DNA from: an uncultured Oscillospiraceae bacterium
GTDB lineage: Bacteria > Bacillota > Clostridia > Oscillospirales > Oscillospiraceae
Assembly: GCA_934589225.1 (NCBI GenBank)
Contig: CAKTNS010000056.1
Location: 1 to 12,857 of the forward strand
Length of the DNA: 12,857 bases
Reading direction: 5' to 3'
The position numbers and the translations under genes are program-made. Under the pieces are notes generated by a model. The model did no database searches, was not told where the DNA came from, and saw nothing but the letters and a program-made list of their open reading frames with translations. Below are positions 5,171 to 11,843 of the stretch, piece by piece (the stretch's first letter is position 1; every line of letters begins with the position of its first letter).

Positions 5171-6010
5171 ATGAAAAAACTGATTGCACTGGCCCTGACG
5201 ACCCTGCTGCTGACCTCCCTGCTGTCCGGCTGCGGCAGCTCTGATGGAAAAGCAAAGACTGTTACCTCCGGAAAGCTGACGGTAGCCACCTCTCCGGATT
5301 TTGCCCCCATGGAGTTCGTTGACCCCTCCAAGGAAGGACAGGATATGTATGTTGGCTTTGACCTGACCCTGGCCCACCACATTGCCGATTCCATGGGCCT
5401 GGAGCTGATGGTCATGCCCATGAGCTTCGACGCCTGCCAGACCGCCGTTTACGCCGGTACCGTGGATATGGCCATCTCCGGCTTCAGCTGGACCGAGGAG
5501 CGTTCCGAGAACTACAATGTTTCCGACTACTACCACGCCGGTGACAACGAGGACAACCAGGTGCTGATCACCCTGGCCTCCAACGGCGACAAGTTCGCCA
5601 CCGCCGAGGGCCTGAAGGGTGCCAAGATCGGTGCCCAGAACGCCTCCCTGCAGCAGTCCCTGACAAGCGAGCAGCTGCCGGACTCCGAGCTGACGCTTTT
5701 CACCGACCTGGGCACCGCAGTCCTGCAGCTGAAAAACGGCGACTTTGACTGCATCGCCGTGGCCGACGGCAACGGCAAGGCCATCATCGCCAACAACCCC
5801 GAAATCGCCATGTCCGGCTTTAAGTTTGACGTAGACGAAAAGTACACCGGCAACGTGATTTTGCTGAAAAAGGGTGCCGACGAGCTGACCGCCGCTGTCA
5901 ACGAGGCCCTGGCTTCCTCCAAGGACAGCTGGGACACCTGGTACAACGAAGCCAAGGAGATCTCCGGCATCGAGGCCTCCTACGACGACCAGGGAAACGC
6001 CGTCAGCTAA
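5171..6010 (+). CDS. Amino-acid-type ABC transporter substrate-binding lipoprotein (SBP_bac_3 family)
   Basis: This 279-residue lipoprotein would bind an amino acid or related small polar solute outside the cell and deliver it to the permease encoded downstream. The ATG at 5171 follows AAAGGAGAA (5155-5163) and opens a lipoprotein signal 'MKKLIALALTTLLLTSLLSGC' ending at Cys21. The mature part has the family 3 pattern: 'GKLTVATSPDFAPMEF' (about 34-49), 'YVGFDLTLAHHIADSMGLEL' (about 60-79), the 'DMAISGFSWTEERSENYNVS' region (about 99-118) whose Arg normally holds the ligand's carboxylate, then 'LKGAKIGAQNASLQ'. The hinge and second lobe follow, with 'FDCIAVADGNGKAII' where many relatives have 'DAVI.D.P'. 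A normal length and intact signal suggest a working protein. The specific ligand cannot be read from sequence; the downstream amidohydrolase hints at an N-acylated or amide-linked amino acid. Confidence 0.9.
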   Translation: MKKLIALALTTLLLTSLLSGCGSSDGKAKTVTSGKLTVATSPDFAPMEFVDPSKEGQDMYVGFDLTLAHHIADSMGLELMVMPMSFDACQTAVYAGTVDMAISGFSWTEERSENYNVSDYYHAGDNEDNQVLITLASNGDKFATAEGLKGAKIGAQNASLQQSLTSEQLPDSELTLFTDLGTAVLQLKNGDFDCIAVADGNGKAIIANNPEIAMSGFKFDVDEKYTGNVILLKKGADELTAAVNEALASSKDSWDTWYNEAKEISGIEASYDDQGNAVS

Positions 6011-6017
6011 GAAATAT

Positions 6018-6059
6018 TCGAGGAATCTTCCCGAGAAGATTTTTTCGGGAAGATTCCTC
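6018..6059 (+). terminator. Terminator with two alternative hairpins, apparently repeat-derived
   Basis: A compact hairpin, AATCTTC-CCGA-GAAGATT (6024-6041), is followed by a U-run (to 6045), a normal terminator. The left arm can instead pair over 15 perfect bases with the distal arm (6020-6034 with 6045-6059), burying the U-run in the loop. The first 15 bases (TCGAGGAATCTTCCC, 6018-6032) are identical to the inner part of repeat B1 at 4479-4493. The element probably limits read-through from the binding-protein gene into the permease gene. Confidence 0.7.
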
Positions 6060-6068
6060 ATCACCACT

Positions 6069-6097
6069 TTACCGAAGTGAGAAGTATATGGTATAAT
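6069..6097 (+). promoter_or_regulatory. Internal promoter before the permease gene (extended -10)
   Basis: TATAAT at 6092-6097 is preceded by TG plus one base (6089-6091), an extended -10. The -35 at the right spacing (TTACCG, 6069-6074) is poor. It would start transcripts near 6103, downstream of the terminator, so that permease, ATPase and amidohydrolase can be made independently. Confidence 0.6.
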
Positions 6098-6102
6098 CTA
6101 AT

Positions 6103-6146
6103 GGCTTTCTTTTGAACGTGACCAGCGTCACGCTGAAAAGAGAGCC
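6103..6146 (+). promoter_or_regulatory. Long 5'-leader hairpin
   Basis: GGCTTTCTTTT (6103-6113) pairs with AAAAGAGAGCC (6136-6146) with one G-U pair. Inside it CGTGAC (6117-6122) pairs with GTCACG (6127-6132) over a CAGC loop; GAA and CTG form an internal loop. The structure begins at or next to the predicted transcription start, so it would cap the 5' end of the mRNA. No U-run follows. A role in mRNA stability or protein binding is inferred. Confidence 0.55.
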
Positions 6147-6176
6147 GTTACAACAGGAATTGAAAGGAACAAAAAG

Positions 6177-6908
6177 ATGGATTTTAGCTTATTTCTTCCG
6201 AACATGGCCAAAATTTGGAGCAACTACTGGCAGCTGTTCCTGTTTACGGGCCTGAAAAACACCCTGATTCTGACCGTGATCTCCGTATCCCTGGGCACGG
6301 TGCTGGGCACGCTGATCGCCATGCTGAAAATGTCCAAGGTGAAGATCCTCCGGTTCATCGCCTCTGTGTACATTGAGGTCATCCGGGGCACGCCAATTCT
6401 GTTGCAGCTGTATGTATTCTACTTCGTGCTGCCCAATGTCTTCACCTTCCTGAAGCTGAGCCAGTTCATGTGGGTGTCCATTTCCCTGTGCATCAACTCC
6501 TCCGCCTATGTTTCCGAGGTCATCCGTTCCGGCATTCTGGCGGTGGACAAGGGCCAGAGCGAGGCCGCCCGGTCCCTGGGCCTCAGCGAGGGCCAGACCA
6601 TGATGAAGATCATCCTGCCCCAGGCCGTGCGGAACATCCTTCCCGCCCTGGGCAACGAGTTCATTATGATGCTGAAGGAAACGTCTCTTGCCTCCACCTT
6701 CTTCCTGGGTGACATTATGACCTCCTACCTGGTGGTCAAGGGCGTGTCCTATCTGACCCTGGAACCCCTGACCATCGTGGCTATCATCTATCTGTGCGTC
6801 ACCTTCCCTCTGAGCAAAATTGTGGACAAGTTCGGCAAGAAGATGGCTTCCCCTGATGCCTACACCAACCGGAAAAGAAAACTTCTGAACATGAAAGGAA
6901 AGGCCTGA
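6177..6908 (+). CDS. Amino-acid-type ABC transporter permease (HisM/GlnP family)
   Basis: This 243-residue membrane protein forms the translocation path, probably as a homodimer since only one permease gene is present. The ATG at 6177 follows AAAGGAA (6163-6169). The N-terminal membrane segment (about 20-48) includes the family's 'GLKNTLILTVISVSLGTVLG' pattern. 'EVIRGTPILLQLYVFYFVLP' (67-86) is the typical RGTP segment, and the cytoplasmic EAA loop 'EAARSLGLSEGQTMMKIILP' (129-148) docks on the ATPase. Further segments lie around 155-180 and 195-213. A basic C-terminal tail (NRKRKLLNMKGKA) is present. The stop is 5 bases before the ATPase start, with the ATPase ribosome site inside this gene's last codons. 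Membership of the polar amino acid uptake family is clear and the substrate is not. Confidence 0.92.
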   Translation: MDFSLFLPNMAKIWSNYWQLFLFTGLKNTLILTVISVSLGTVLGTLIAMLKMSKVKILRFIASVYIEVIRGTPILLQLYVFYFVLPNVFTFLKLSQFMWVSISLCINSSAYVSEVIRSGILAVDKGQSEAARSLGLSEGQTMMKIILPQAVRNILPALGNEFIMMLKETSLASTFFLGDIMTSYLVVKGVSYLTLEPLTIVAIIYLCVTFPLSKIVDKFGKKMASPDAYTNRKRKLLNMKGKA

Positions 6909-6913
6909 GCACT

Positions 6914-7696
6914 ATGGAAATGATCAAAACCGTTGATTTACACAAAAGTTTCGGAGAGCTGCAGGTCTTGAAGGGGGTCAGCCAGGTCGTCCAGAAGGGC
7001 GAGGTGGTCTCCGTCATCGGCCCCTCCGGCGGCGGCAAAAGCACCTTTCTGCGGTGCCTGAACCTGCTTGAAAAGCCGGAAAGCGGCAAAATCTACTTTG
7101 AGGGCAGCGAGATCACCGGAAACCTGACCAAGGAAGAAAAGCAGCTGATCAAAGAGGGCAAGATGCCCAAGCCCCCCAAGGTCAATATTGACCTGCACCG
7201 GCAGAAAATGGGCATGGTCTTCCAGCACTTCAATGTATTCCCCCACCTGACGGTGGCAAAGAATATTACTTTAGCCCCCATGATGCTCAAGGGCAAGTCC
7301 GAGCCCGAGGCAGACCAGATGGCAAAGGACCTGCTGAACCGGGTAGGGCTATTGTCTAAGTATGATGAAATGCCCGGCAACCTCTCCGGCGGACAGAAGC
7401 AGCGTCTGGCCATCGTCCGGGCCCTGGCCATGGAGCCGGACGTGATGCTCTTTGACGAGCCCACCTCCGCCCTTGACCCGGAAATGGTAGGCGAGGTGCT
7501 GGACGTTATTAAGGGTCTGGTGGAAACCGGCATGACCAGCGTCATCGTCACCCACGAGATGCGTTTTGCCAAGGAGGTATCGGACCGGGTGCTGTTTATG
7601 GCCGAGGGCAACGTCCTGGAACAGGGCAGCCCGGACCAGGTATTCAACCATCCCACCCACCCCAGACTTCAGGAATTCTTAGCGAAGGTACTGTAA
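6914..7696 (+). CDS. Amino-acid-type ABC transporter ATPase (GlnQ/HisP family)
   Basis: This 260-residue cytoplasmic ATPase energises the permease encoded before it. The ATG at 6914 is 10 bases after AGGAAAGG (6896-6903); the second Met (codon 3) would be too far from it. Motifs are complete: Walker A GPSGGGKST (36-44), Q-loop Gln104 in MVFQHFNVFPHLT, signature LSGGQ (157-161), Walker B VMLFDE (177-182), D-loop SALDP and switch His214. Compared from memory with E. coli GlnQ, about 18 extra residues, Lys-rich with 'KMPKPPK', lie between the beta-strands and the Q-loop (about 70-93). The C-terminus 'HPTHPRLQEFLAKVL' is typical of the subfamily. The stop is one base before the next start, so the amidohydrolase is translationally coupled. 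Confidence 0.94.
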   Translation: MEMIKTVDLHKSFGELQVLKGVSQVVQKGEVVSVIGPSGGGKSTFLRCLNLLEKPESGKIYFEGSEITGNLTKEEKQLIKEGKMPKPPKVNIDLHRQKMGMVFQHFNVFPHLTVAKNITLAPMMLKGKSEPEADQMAKDLLNRVGLLSKYDEMPGNLSGGQKQRLAIVRALAMEPDVMLFDEPTSALDPEMVGEVLDVIKGLVETGMTSVIVTHEMRFAKEVSDRVLFMAEGNVLEQGSPDQVFNHPTHPRLQEFLAKVL

Positions 7697-7697
7697 A

Positions 7698-9128
7698 ATG
7701 GATAAAGAGGAACTGTACCAAATCATTGAAGCCAAAAAAGAGGAAATTCTCTCTTTGAGCGATAAAATCTGGGACTATGCCGAGCTTTCCATGCTGGAGG
7801 TCCGGTCCACCAAGGCCTATGTGGAGCTTTTGAAGGCCGAGGGCTTTCAGGTAGAGGAAAATCTCTGCGGCATTCCCACCGCCTTTTCCGGAACCTATGG
7901 CTCCGGTTCTCCCAAAATCGGCATTTTGGGGGAGTATGATGCCCTTTCGGGCCTGTCCCAGGTGCCGGGGGTGGCCGAAAAGAAGCCCCTGGTAGAGGAC
8001 GGCTGCGGCCAGGGCTGCGGACACAACCTTCTGGGCGCGGCCTCTCTGGCGGCAGCCATTGCGGTAAAAGATGCCATTGCGGCGGGGAAGCTCCAGGGTA
8101 CAGTGACCTTCTACGGCTGCCCCGGAGAAGAGGGCTGCGCCGGAAAGACCTTTATGGCCCGGGACGGCCTGTTCCGGGACCTGGATGCGGCCATTACCTG
8201 GCACCCGGGCTCCACCAACGAGGTCACCACCGGCTCCAACGCCGCATGCCTGCAAATGATCTATGAGTTTGCCGGCACCGCGGCCCACGCCGCCGGAAAT
8301 CCCTGGGAGGGCCGGTCCGCCCTGGACGGGGCGGAGCTCATGAACGTGGGCGTTCAGTTCCTCCGGGAGCACATGGAGCCCGGATGCTCCATCCACTATT
8401 CCATTGCCGATGCCGGGGGCATTTCGCCCAATGTGGTCCAGCCCAAGGCCAAGCTTGTGTACATGGTCCGGGCCCGGACCGTCCGGAAGGCCAAGGCCCT
8501 GCTGGAGCGGGTCAATGACATTGCCCGGGGCGCCGCCCTCATGTCCGGCACCGCCGTGACCTGGCACCAGCTGGATGGCACCTCCGATACCCTGTCCAAC
8601 ACCGTCCTGGAGCAGCTGCTCTATGACAACCTGGTGGAGGCCCCGATGCCTCAGTATACCCAGGAGGAATGGGCCTTTGCCGCCGCCCTGCGGGGAACCT
8701 ATCCCCACGAGGGTCTGCCCGGGGAGGGCGTGGATACGAATCCCGTGCTCAAAAAGCAGATCCGGGTGCTGTCCCAGGAGGGGACCAAGGATATGAATGA
8801 CTTTGTGGTGCCCTATTACCCCGCCGCCTCCTACAGCCCCGGCTCTACGGACGTAGGCGACGTCAGCTGGCTGACCCCCACGGCCCAGTTCAACGCCGCC
8901 ACCTGGACCTCCCAGGTCCCCGGCCACAGCTGGCAGGTGGTGTCCACGGGAAAGACCGGCCTTGCCTATAAGGGCCTGCTCTACGCCGCCAAGGTGCTGG
9001 CGGGAGCCGCTGCGGACCTGATGGAAAAGCCGGAGCTCCTGAAACGGGCCCGGGAAGAATTTTCTGAAACCGCCGCCGAGGGCTACGACTGCCCCATCGG
9101 CCCGGAGGTCGTGCCCTCCGCACAGTAA
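7698..9128 (+). CDS. M20-family amidohydrolase, AbgB-like (p-aminobenzoyl-glutamate hydrolase subunit B type)
   Basis: This 476-residue cytoplasmic metallo-amidohydrolase has no signal peptide and is near AbgB length (about 480). The ATG at 7698 lies one base after the ATPase stop; GAAGG (7684-7688) is its weak ribosome site. Metal and catalytic features of the M20 family are present: Cys107 and His109 in GCGHN (106-110), Glu144-Glu145 in 'GCPGEEGCAGKTFMARDG', His169 in TWHP, the lid-domain segment 'AAHAAGNPWEGRSALDGAEL' with His197, 'GGISPNVVQPKA', then 'STDVGDVSW' and the late His410 in VPGHSWQ. Recalled E. coli AbgB aligns along the whole length. E. coli AbgB works with AbgA, but no AbgA partner is encoded here, so this may be a stand-alone hydrolase. 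Its place at the end of an amino acid ABC operon suggests it cleaves the imported compound, for example an acyl- or aminobenzoyl-amino acid or a peptide-like amide. Confidence 0.88.
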   Translation: MDKEELYQIIEAKKEEILSLSDKIWDYAELSMLEVRSTKAYVELLKAEGFQVEENLCGIPTAFSGTYGSGSPKIGILGEYDALSGLSQVPGVAEKKPLVEDGCGQGCGHNLLGAASLAAAIAVKDAIAAGKLQGTVTFYGCPGEEGCAGKTFMARDGLFRDLDAAITWHPGSTNEVTTGSNAACLQMIYEFAGTAAHAAGNPWEGRSALDGAELMNVGVQFLREHMEPGCSIHYSIADAGGISPNVVQPKAKLVYMVRARTVRKAKALLERVNDIARGAALMSGTAVTWHQLDGTSDTLSNTVLEQLLYDNLVEAPMPQYTQEEWAFAAALRGTYPHEGLPGEGVDTNPVLKKQIRVLSQEGTKDMNDFVVPYYPAASYSPGSTDVGDVSWLTPTAQFNAATWTSQVPGHSWQVVSTGKTGLAYKGLLYAAKVLAGAAADLMEKPELLKRAREEFSETAAEGYDCPIGPEVVPSAQ

Positions 9129-9138
9129 ATATGGATAC

Positions 9139-9169
9139 AAGGCCGTCTGCAAGTGCGCAGGCGGCCTTT
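9139..9169 (+). terminator. Probable terminator after the amidohydrolase operon
   Basis: A 12-pair stem with one T-G wobble (9139-9150 with 9157-9168) closes an AAGTGC loop and ends in TTTGTG. The U-tract is short but the stem is GC-rich. Confidence 0.6.
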
Positions 9170-9182
9170 GTGCATCCCACAG

Positions 9183-9211
9183 TTGACACGGTGGTATTAT
9201 TGGGATATAAT
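9183..9211 (+). promoter_or_regulatory. Consensus promoter of the toxin-antitoxin operon
   Basis: TTGACA (9183-9188), 17 bp, TATAAT (9206-9211): a perfect sigma-A consensus. TGGTA (9192-9196) and TACCA (9217-9221) form an inverted repeat enclosing the -10 box, and TATTAT/ATAATA (9195-9200, 9207-9212) form another. These are candidate sites for autorepression by the antitoxin, as is usual for this class. Confidence 0.85.
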
Positions 9212-9239
9212 ATGACTACCAAGACAGGAGGCGTTTTCT

Positions 9240-9536
9240 ATGAGTCCAAACATTTCCATCCGGCCTTCAAAGGATATTCGCACGAATTATGCCCAGATTT
9301 CCGCCCTGACCCGGCAAAATCCCGTGGCGATCACCGTCAACGGCAGGGAAGATACGGTGCTCCTCAGCCACGAGGATTTCCAGAACCAGCTGCGCTATAT
9401 TGACGACCTGGAAGCGAAACTCCGGGTCTATTCCCATCTGGCCCAGGCCATGGACGATGTGAAGCTTGGCAGAGTGCAGTCTGCCGATGAGGCCTTCGGG
9501 GAGATTCTGGGGGCTTTGGAGCATCTGGAAGTATGA
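9240..9536 (+). CDS. Type II antitoxin, Phd/YefM family
   Basis: This 98-residue antitoxin would bind and neutralise the toxin encoded next and, with it, repress the shared promoter. The ATG at 9240 is 8 bases after AGGAGG (9226-9231). The N-terminal DNA-binding half shows the Phd/YefM pattern: 'ISIRPSKDIRTNYAQISALT' (5-24) followed by 'NPVAITVNGREDTVLLSHEDFQNQ' (27-50). The C-terminal half (51-98) is helical, charged and Leu-rich, as expected for the segment that wraps the toxin. Its stop overlaps the toxin start by four bases (ATGA), the normal coupling in such modules. Confidence 0.88.
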   Translation: MSPNISIRPSKDIRTNYAQISALTRQNPVAITVNGREDTVLLSHEDFQNQLRYIDDLEAKLRVYSHLAQAMDDVKLGRVQSADEAFGEILGALEHLEV

Positions 9537-9856
9537 GCTGTCAAGTGATTTTTACGGATACGGCCAAGTCGGACCTGCTGGAAATCGCCCGGGGCATTGC
9601 GGAGCTTTCCAAGGACAAGGCCCTGGCGATACGCTTTGTCCTGGAACTTCAGGAAGAGACAAAACGACTGGAACACTTCCCGGAGTCCGGCGCGGTGCCC
9701 AGAGACCGGGTGCTGAAAAGCAGCGGCTACCGCTTTCTGGTCCACGGAGACTATCTACTGTTTTATCTCTATAAGAAAGAAGAGAACGCGGCCTATGTAA
9801 TGGCGGTGTTCAACGGAAAGCGGGATTATTTCCGGGTCATGAAAGATTTCTTATAA
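9533..9856 (+). CDS. Type II toxin, RelE/ParE family
   Basis: This 107-residue protein is of normal size for the family (PF05016). The start ATG at 9533 overlaps the antitoxin stop. The N-terminus 'CQVIFTDTAKSDLLEIARGI' (3-22) is the first strand and helix; 'RLEHFPESGAVPRD' (45-58) is the usual loop. 'GYRFLVHGDYLLFYLYKKEE' (65-84) and 'AYVMAVFNGKRDYFRVM' (87-103) give the core beta-sheet with conserved Arg67 and Arg97. RelE members cut mRNA on the ribosome and ParE members poison gyrase; the sequence alone does not settle which applies. The pair sits alone between two metabolic/sporulation operons with its own promoter and terminator. Confidence 0.88.
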   Translation: MSCQVIFTDTAKSDLLEIARGIAELSKDKALAIRFVLELQEETKRLEHFPESGAVPRDRVLKSSGYRFLVHGDYLLFYLYKKEENAAYVMAVFNGKRDYFRVMKDFL

Positions 9857-9863
9857 TATTTAA

Positions 9864-9901
9864 TCGGGCGTTGCCGGTATGGTGATGCCCGAATACTTTT
9901 T
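9864..9901 (+). terminator. Terminator of the toxin-antitoxin operon
   Basis: TCGGGC (9864-9869) pairs with GCCCGA (9887-9892). An inner stem, TTGCC with GGTGA (two wobble pairs), extends it, and TTTTT follows at 9897-9901. Confidence 0.65.
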
Positions 9902-9948
9902 GTATAAGGCCCCAAAGAATGTGGAATCCTACCCGGGAGGTGAGAAGC

Positions 9949-11373
9949 ATGTATTTGGGGGACCTGACCCATGAACATATCCGGCAGATTTTTGAGGGGG
10001 CCGGGGACTTTATGGCCCGGGAGCTGCGCTGCGGGGGCTTTACCCTCTACGCCTATGCCATCGACGGCCTGACCTCCGGGGCGGATACCTCGGAATATGT
10101 GATTCGCCCCATTGCGGAAAAGCTGCGGGGGGAGACCATGGAGGCCCTTTATCAACAGGCCCTGTGGGGAAGTGTGTATAACAGCGTGGCGGTGCCCTGC
10201 AAGGACTTGGAGGACGCGGCCAAAAAGCTGGTCAACGGCTTCTGCGTGGTGCTGTTTCCCGGGGTGGGGGCCATTGCCTTTGAAGTGAAAACCGGGGAAA
10301 AGCGGGGCATCTCCGGCCCGGAAGTGGAAAACACCGTCAAAGGCCCCAAGGATGCCTTCGTGGAAACGGTCCGCACCAATACAAGCCTGGTGCGCCGGCA
10401 TTTAAGATGCCCGGAGCTGCGGCTGTGGGAGACCCAGGTGGGGCGGCGGAGCCTGACCAATGTAACGGTGGTCTCCATAGAGGGCATCACGAATCCGAAG
10501 CTGGTCTCCAGAATGCGGAAACGGCTGGAGCAGGTGGACGTGGACGGCTTTCTGATGCCCTCCGCCGTGGAGGAATATGTCACCGGCTCCCGAAAAACCG
10601 CCTTTCCCCTGATCCAGTATACGGAGCGGGCGGATAAATTCTGTGCCGGGCTCCTGGAGGGCCGGGTGGGGCTGCTGGTGGACGGGCTGCCCCTGGGGTA
10701 TCTGGCTCCGGCGGACCTGGGTTATCTGATGGAAAGCCCGGAGGATTGGAGCCGGGATTATCTCAGCGCCTCCTGCCTGCGGGTGCTGCGCTATGGGGCG
10801 CTGCTTTTAAGCCTGATGCTGCCGGCGGTGGCCATCGCCCTGGGGGCCTATCACCAGGAGATGATCCCCCTGCCGCTGCTGCGGACCATTATTGAGAGCA
10901 AAAAACAGGTGCCCTTTTCCGCTACGGCGGAGGTGCTGGGGCTGCTGGTGGCCTTTGAGCTGCTGCAGGAATCCGGCATCCATCTGCCCCAGGCGGTGGG
11001 CCAGTCGGTGTCCACCATCGGGGGCATCGTGGTGGGCACCGCGGCGGTGGATGCGGGGCTGGTGTCTCCCGGGGCGCTGATCGTGGTGAGCATCGCCGGG
11101 GTCTGCGGCTTTGCGCTGCCCAACCGGGATCTGGCGGAGGCGGTGCGGCTGTGGCGGTTCGGCTTGAGCCTGCTGGCGGCTGTAGGCGGGCTTTTGGGGC
11201 TCACCGTGGGGATTTGCCTTCTGACAGGACATCTGGCGGGACTGCGGTGCCTGGAGGTGCCCTATCTTGCGCCTTTTCACGCAGGGGGAAGCTCCATTTT
11301 GCGAAACCGCATGGTGGAGGACCGGTTCCGGGATGGGCTTCTGGGGCCGGAGGATGGGAGAAAGCAGAAATGA
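9949..11373 (+). CDS. Spore germination protein, GerA family (A subunit)
   Basis: This 474-residue membrane protein is close to the usual A-subunit length of germinant receptors in the inner membrane of the spore. ATG 9949 is preceded by GGGAGGTGA (9934-9942); the GTG at 9919 has no such site. The soluble N-terminal part holds the conserved 'GPKDAFVETVRTNTSLVRRH' (132-151) and 'NVTVVSIEGITNPKLVSRMR' (171-190). 'FPLIQYTERADKF' (219-231), 'LLEGRVGLLVDGLPLGYLAP' (235-254) and 'ESPEDWSRDYLSAS' (262-275) follow. About five membrane segments come after that (roughly 282-301, 325-341, 352-370, 373-391, 405-427). This matches PF03323 (GerAA, GerKA, SpoVAF). Two germination-type genes follow with overlaps or close spacing, so it is the first gene of a receptor-like operon. 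Such operons are normally transcribed by sigma-G, but no clear sigma-G promoter could be picked in 9857-9948. Confidence 0.92.
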   Translation: MYLGDLTHEHIRQIFEGAGDFMARELRCGGFTLYAYAIDGLTSGADTSEYVIRPIAEKLRGETMEALYQQALWGSVYNSVAVPCKDLEDAAKKLVNGFCVVLFPGVGAIAFEVKTGEKRGISGPEVENTVKGPKDAFVETVRTNTSLVRRHLRCPELRLWETQVGRRSLTNVTVVSIEGITNPKLVSRMRKRLEQVDVDGFLMPSAVEEYVTGSRKTAFPLIQYTERADKFCAGLLEGRVGLLVDGLPLGYLAPADLGYLMESPEDWSRDYLSASCLRVLRYGALLLSLMLPAVAIALGAYHQEMIPLPLLRTIIESKKQVPFSATAEVLGLLVAFELLQESGIHLPQAVGQSVSTIGGIVVGTAAVDAGLVSPGALIVVSIAGVCGFALPNRDLAEAVRLWRFGLSLLAAVGGLLGLTVGICLLTGHLAGLRCLEVPYLAPFHAGGSSILRNRMVEDRFRDGLLGPEDGRKQK

Positions 11374-11843
11374 ACAAGTGGCTGTGGATACTGCTTCTCC
11401 TGGGCACCCTGTTTTGGAACCCGGCGGAGCCCAGAGACGTGGGAAGCCTGATCCCCGTGGAGCTGGTGCAGCTGTCCCGGGACCGGGAGGGCGTGGCGGT
11501 GCGGACGGATACGGGAAACAGGGGTCGGGGCGAAAATCTGGAAGAGGCCATGGTGGATTTAAAACAGAAGGCCTCCGGGGAGATTTTCTTGGAAACTGCG
11601 GAATATGTGCTGCTGACCGGAGACCAAGAGACCTTCATCCCGGAGCTGAAACACTACTTTCGGCCGGGAACCCAGGTGTATGAAGCCCCCTATCTGGAGG
11701 ATTTGGAAGGGGCGGCGGCCTACCTGGGGCAGCACCGCCGGGAATCCCCTTTGTTCAGGCTCCAGAACAGGGACCTGCCCCGGCTGATATGGCACAGAGG
11801 AGGACTATGCTTTGCGGACGGACAGACAGAACCGGAGCCCTAA
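11370..11843 (+). CDS. Short GerC-like germination protein without lipobox
   Basis: This encodes 157 residues. The ATG at 11370 overlaps the GerA stop (ATGA), so it is coupled. The N-terminus 'MNKWLWILLLLGTLFWNPAE' is a hydrophobic anchor or signal with no Cys. The next part, 'RDVGSLIPVELVQLSRDREG', then 'GRGENLEEAMVDLKQKASGE' and 'TAEYVLLTGDQE', follows the layout of the GerAC N-terminal domain, where '.GeG.tleeA..nl' precedes a strand ending '.iliGe'. GerC proteins are normally lipoproteins of about 370-400 residues; this one lacks both the lipid-acceptor Cys and the C-terminal domain. The reading frame and spacing to its neighbours are tidy, so it is more likely a reduced family member than a recent break. 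The assignment rests on weak similarity plus position between GerA and a GerB-like gene. Confidence 0.6.
   Translation: MNKWLWILLLLGTLFWNPAEPRDVGSLIPVELVQLSRDREGVAVRTDTGNRGRGENLEEAMVDLKQKASGEIFLETAEYVLLTGDQETFIPELKHYFRPGTQVYEAPYLEDLEGAAAYLGQHRRESPLFRLQNRDLPRLIWHRGGLCFADGQTEPEP

Noticed and set aside
5123..6067. A 314-codon - strand frame opposite the amino-acid-type binding protein
   Set aside because: It has a Gly/Val/Gln-rich shadow composition and no credible ribosome site. The + strand has a clear lipoprotein signal and family motifs.
7644..9152. A 502-codon open frame on the - strand opposite the amidohydrolase
   Set aside because: It is the antisense shadow of a GC-rich gene whose + strand product has complete M20 motifs. 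The antisense peptide is Gly/His/Gln-rich without recognisable domains.
9857..9948. Sigma-G promoter for the germination operon
   Set aside because: Several GAATA/GTATA-like words occur, but none pairs at proper spacing with a convincing CATNNTA -10.
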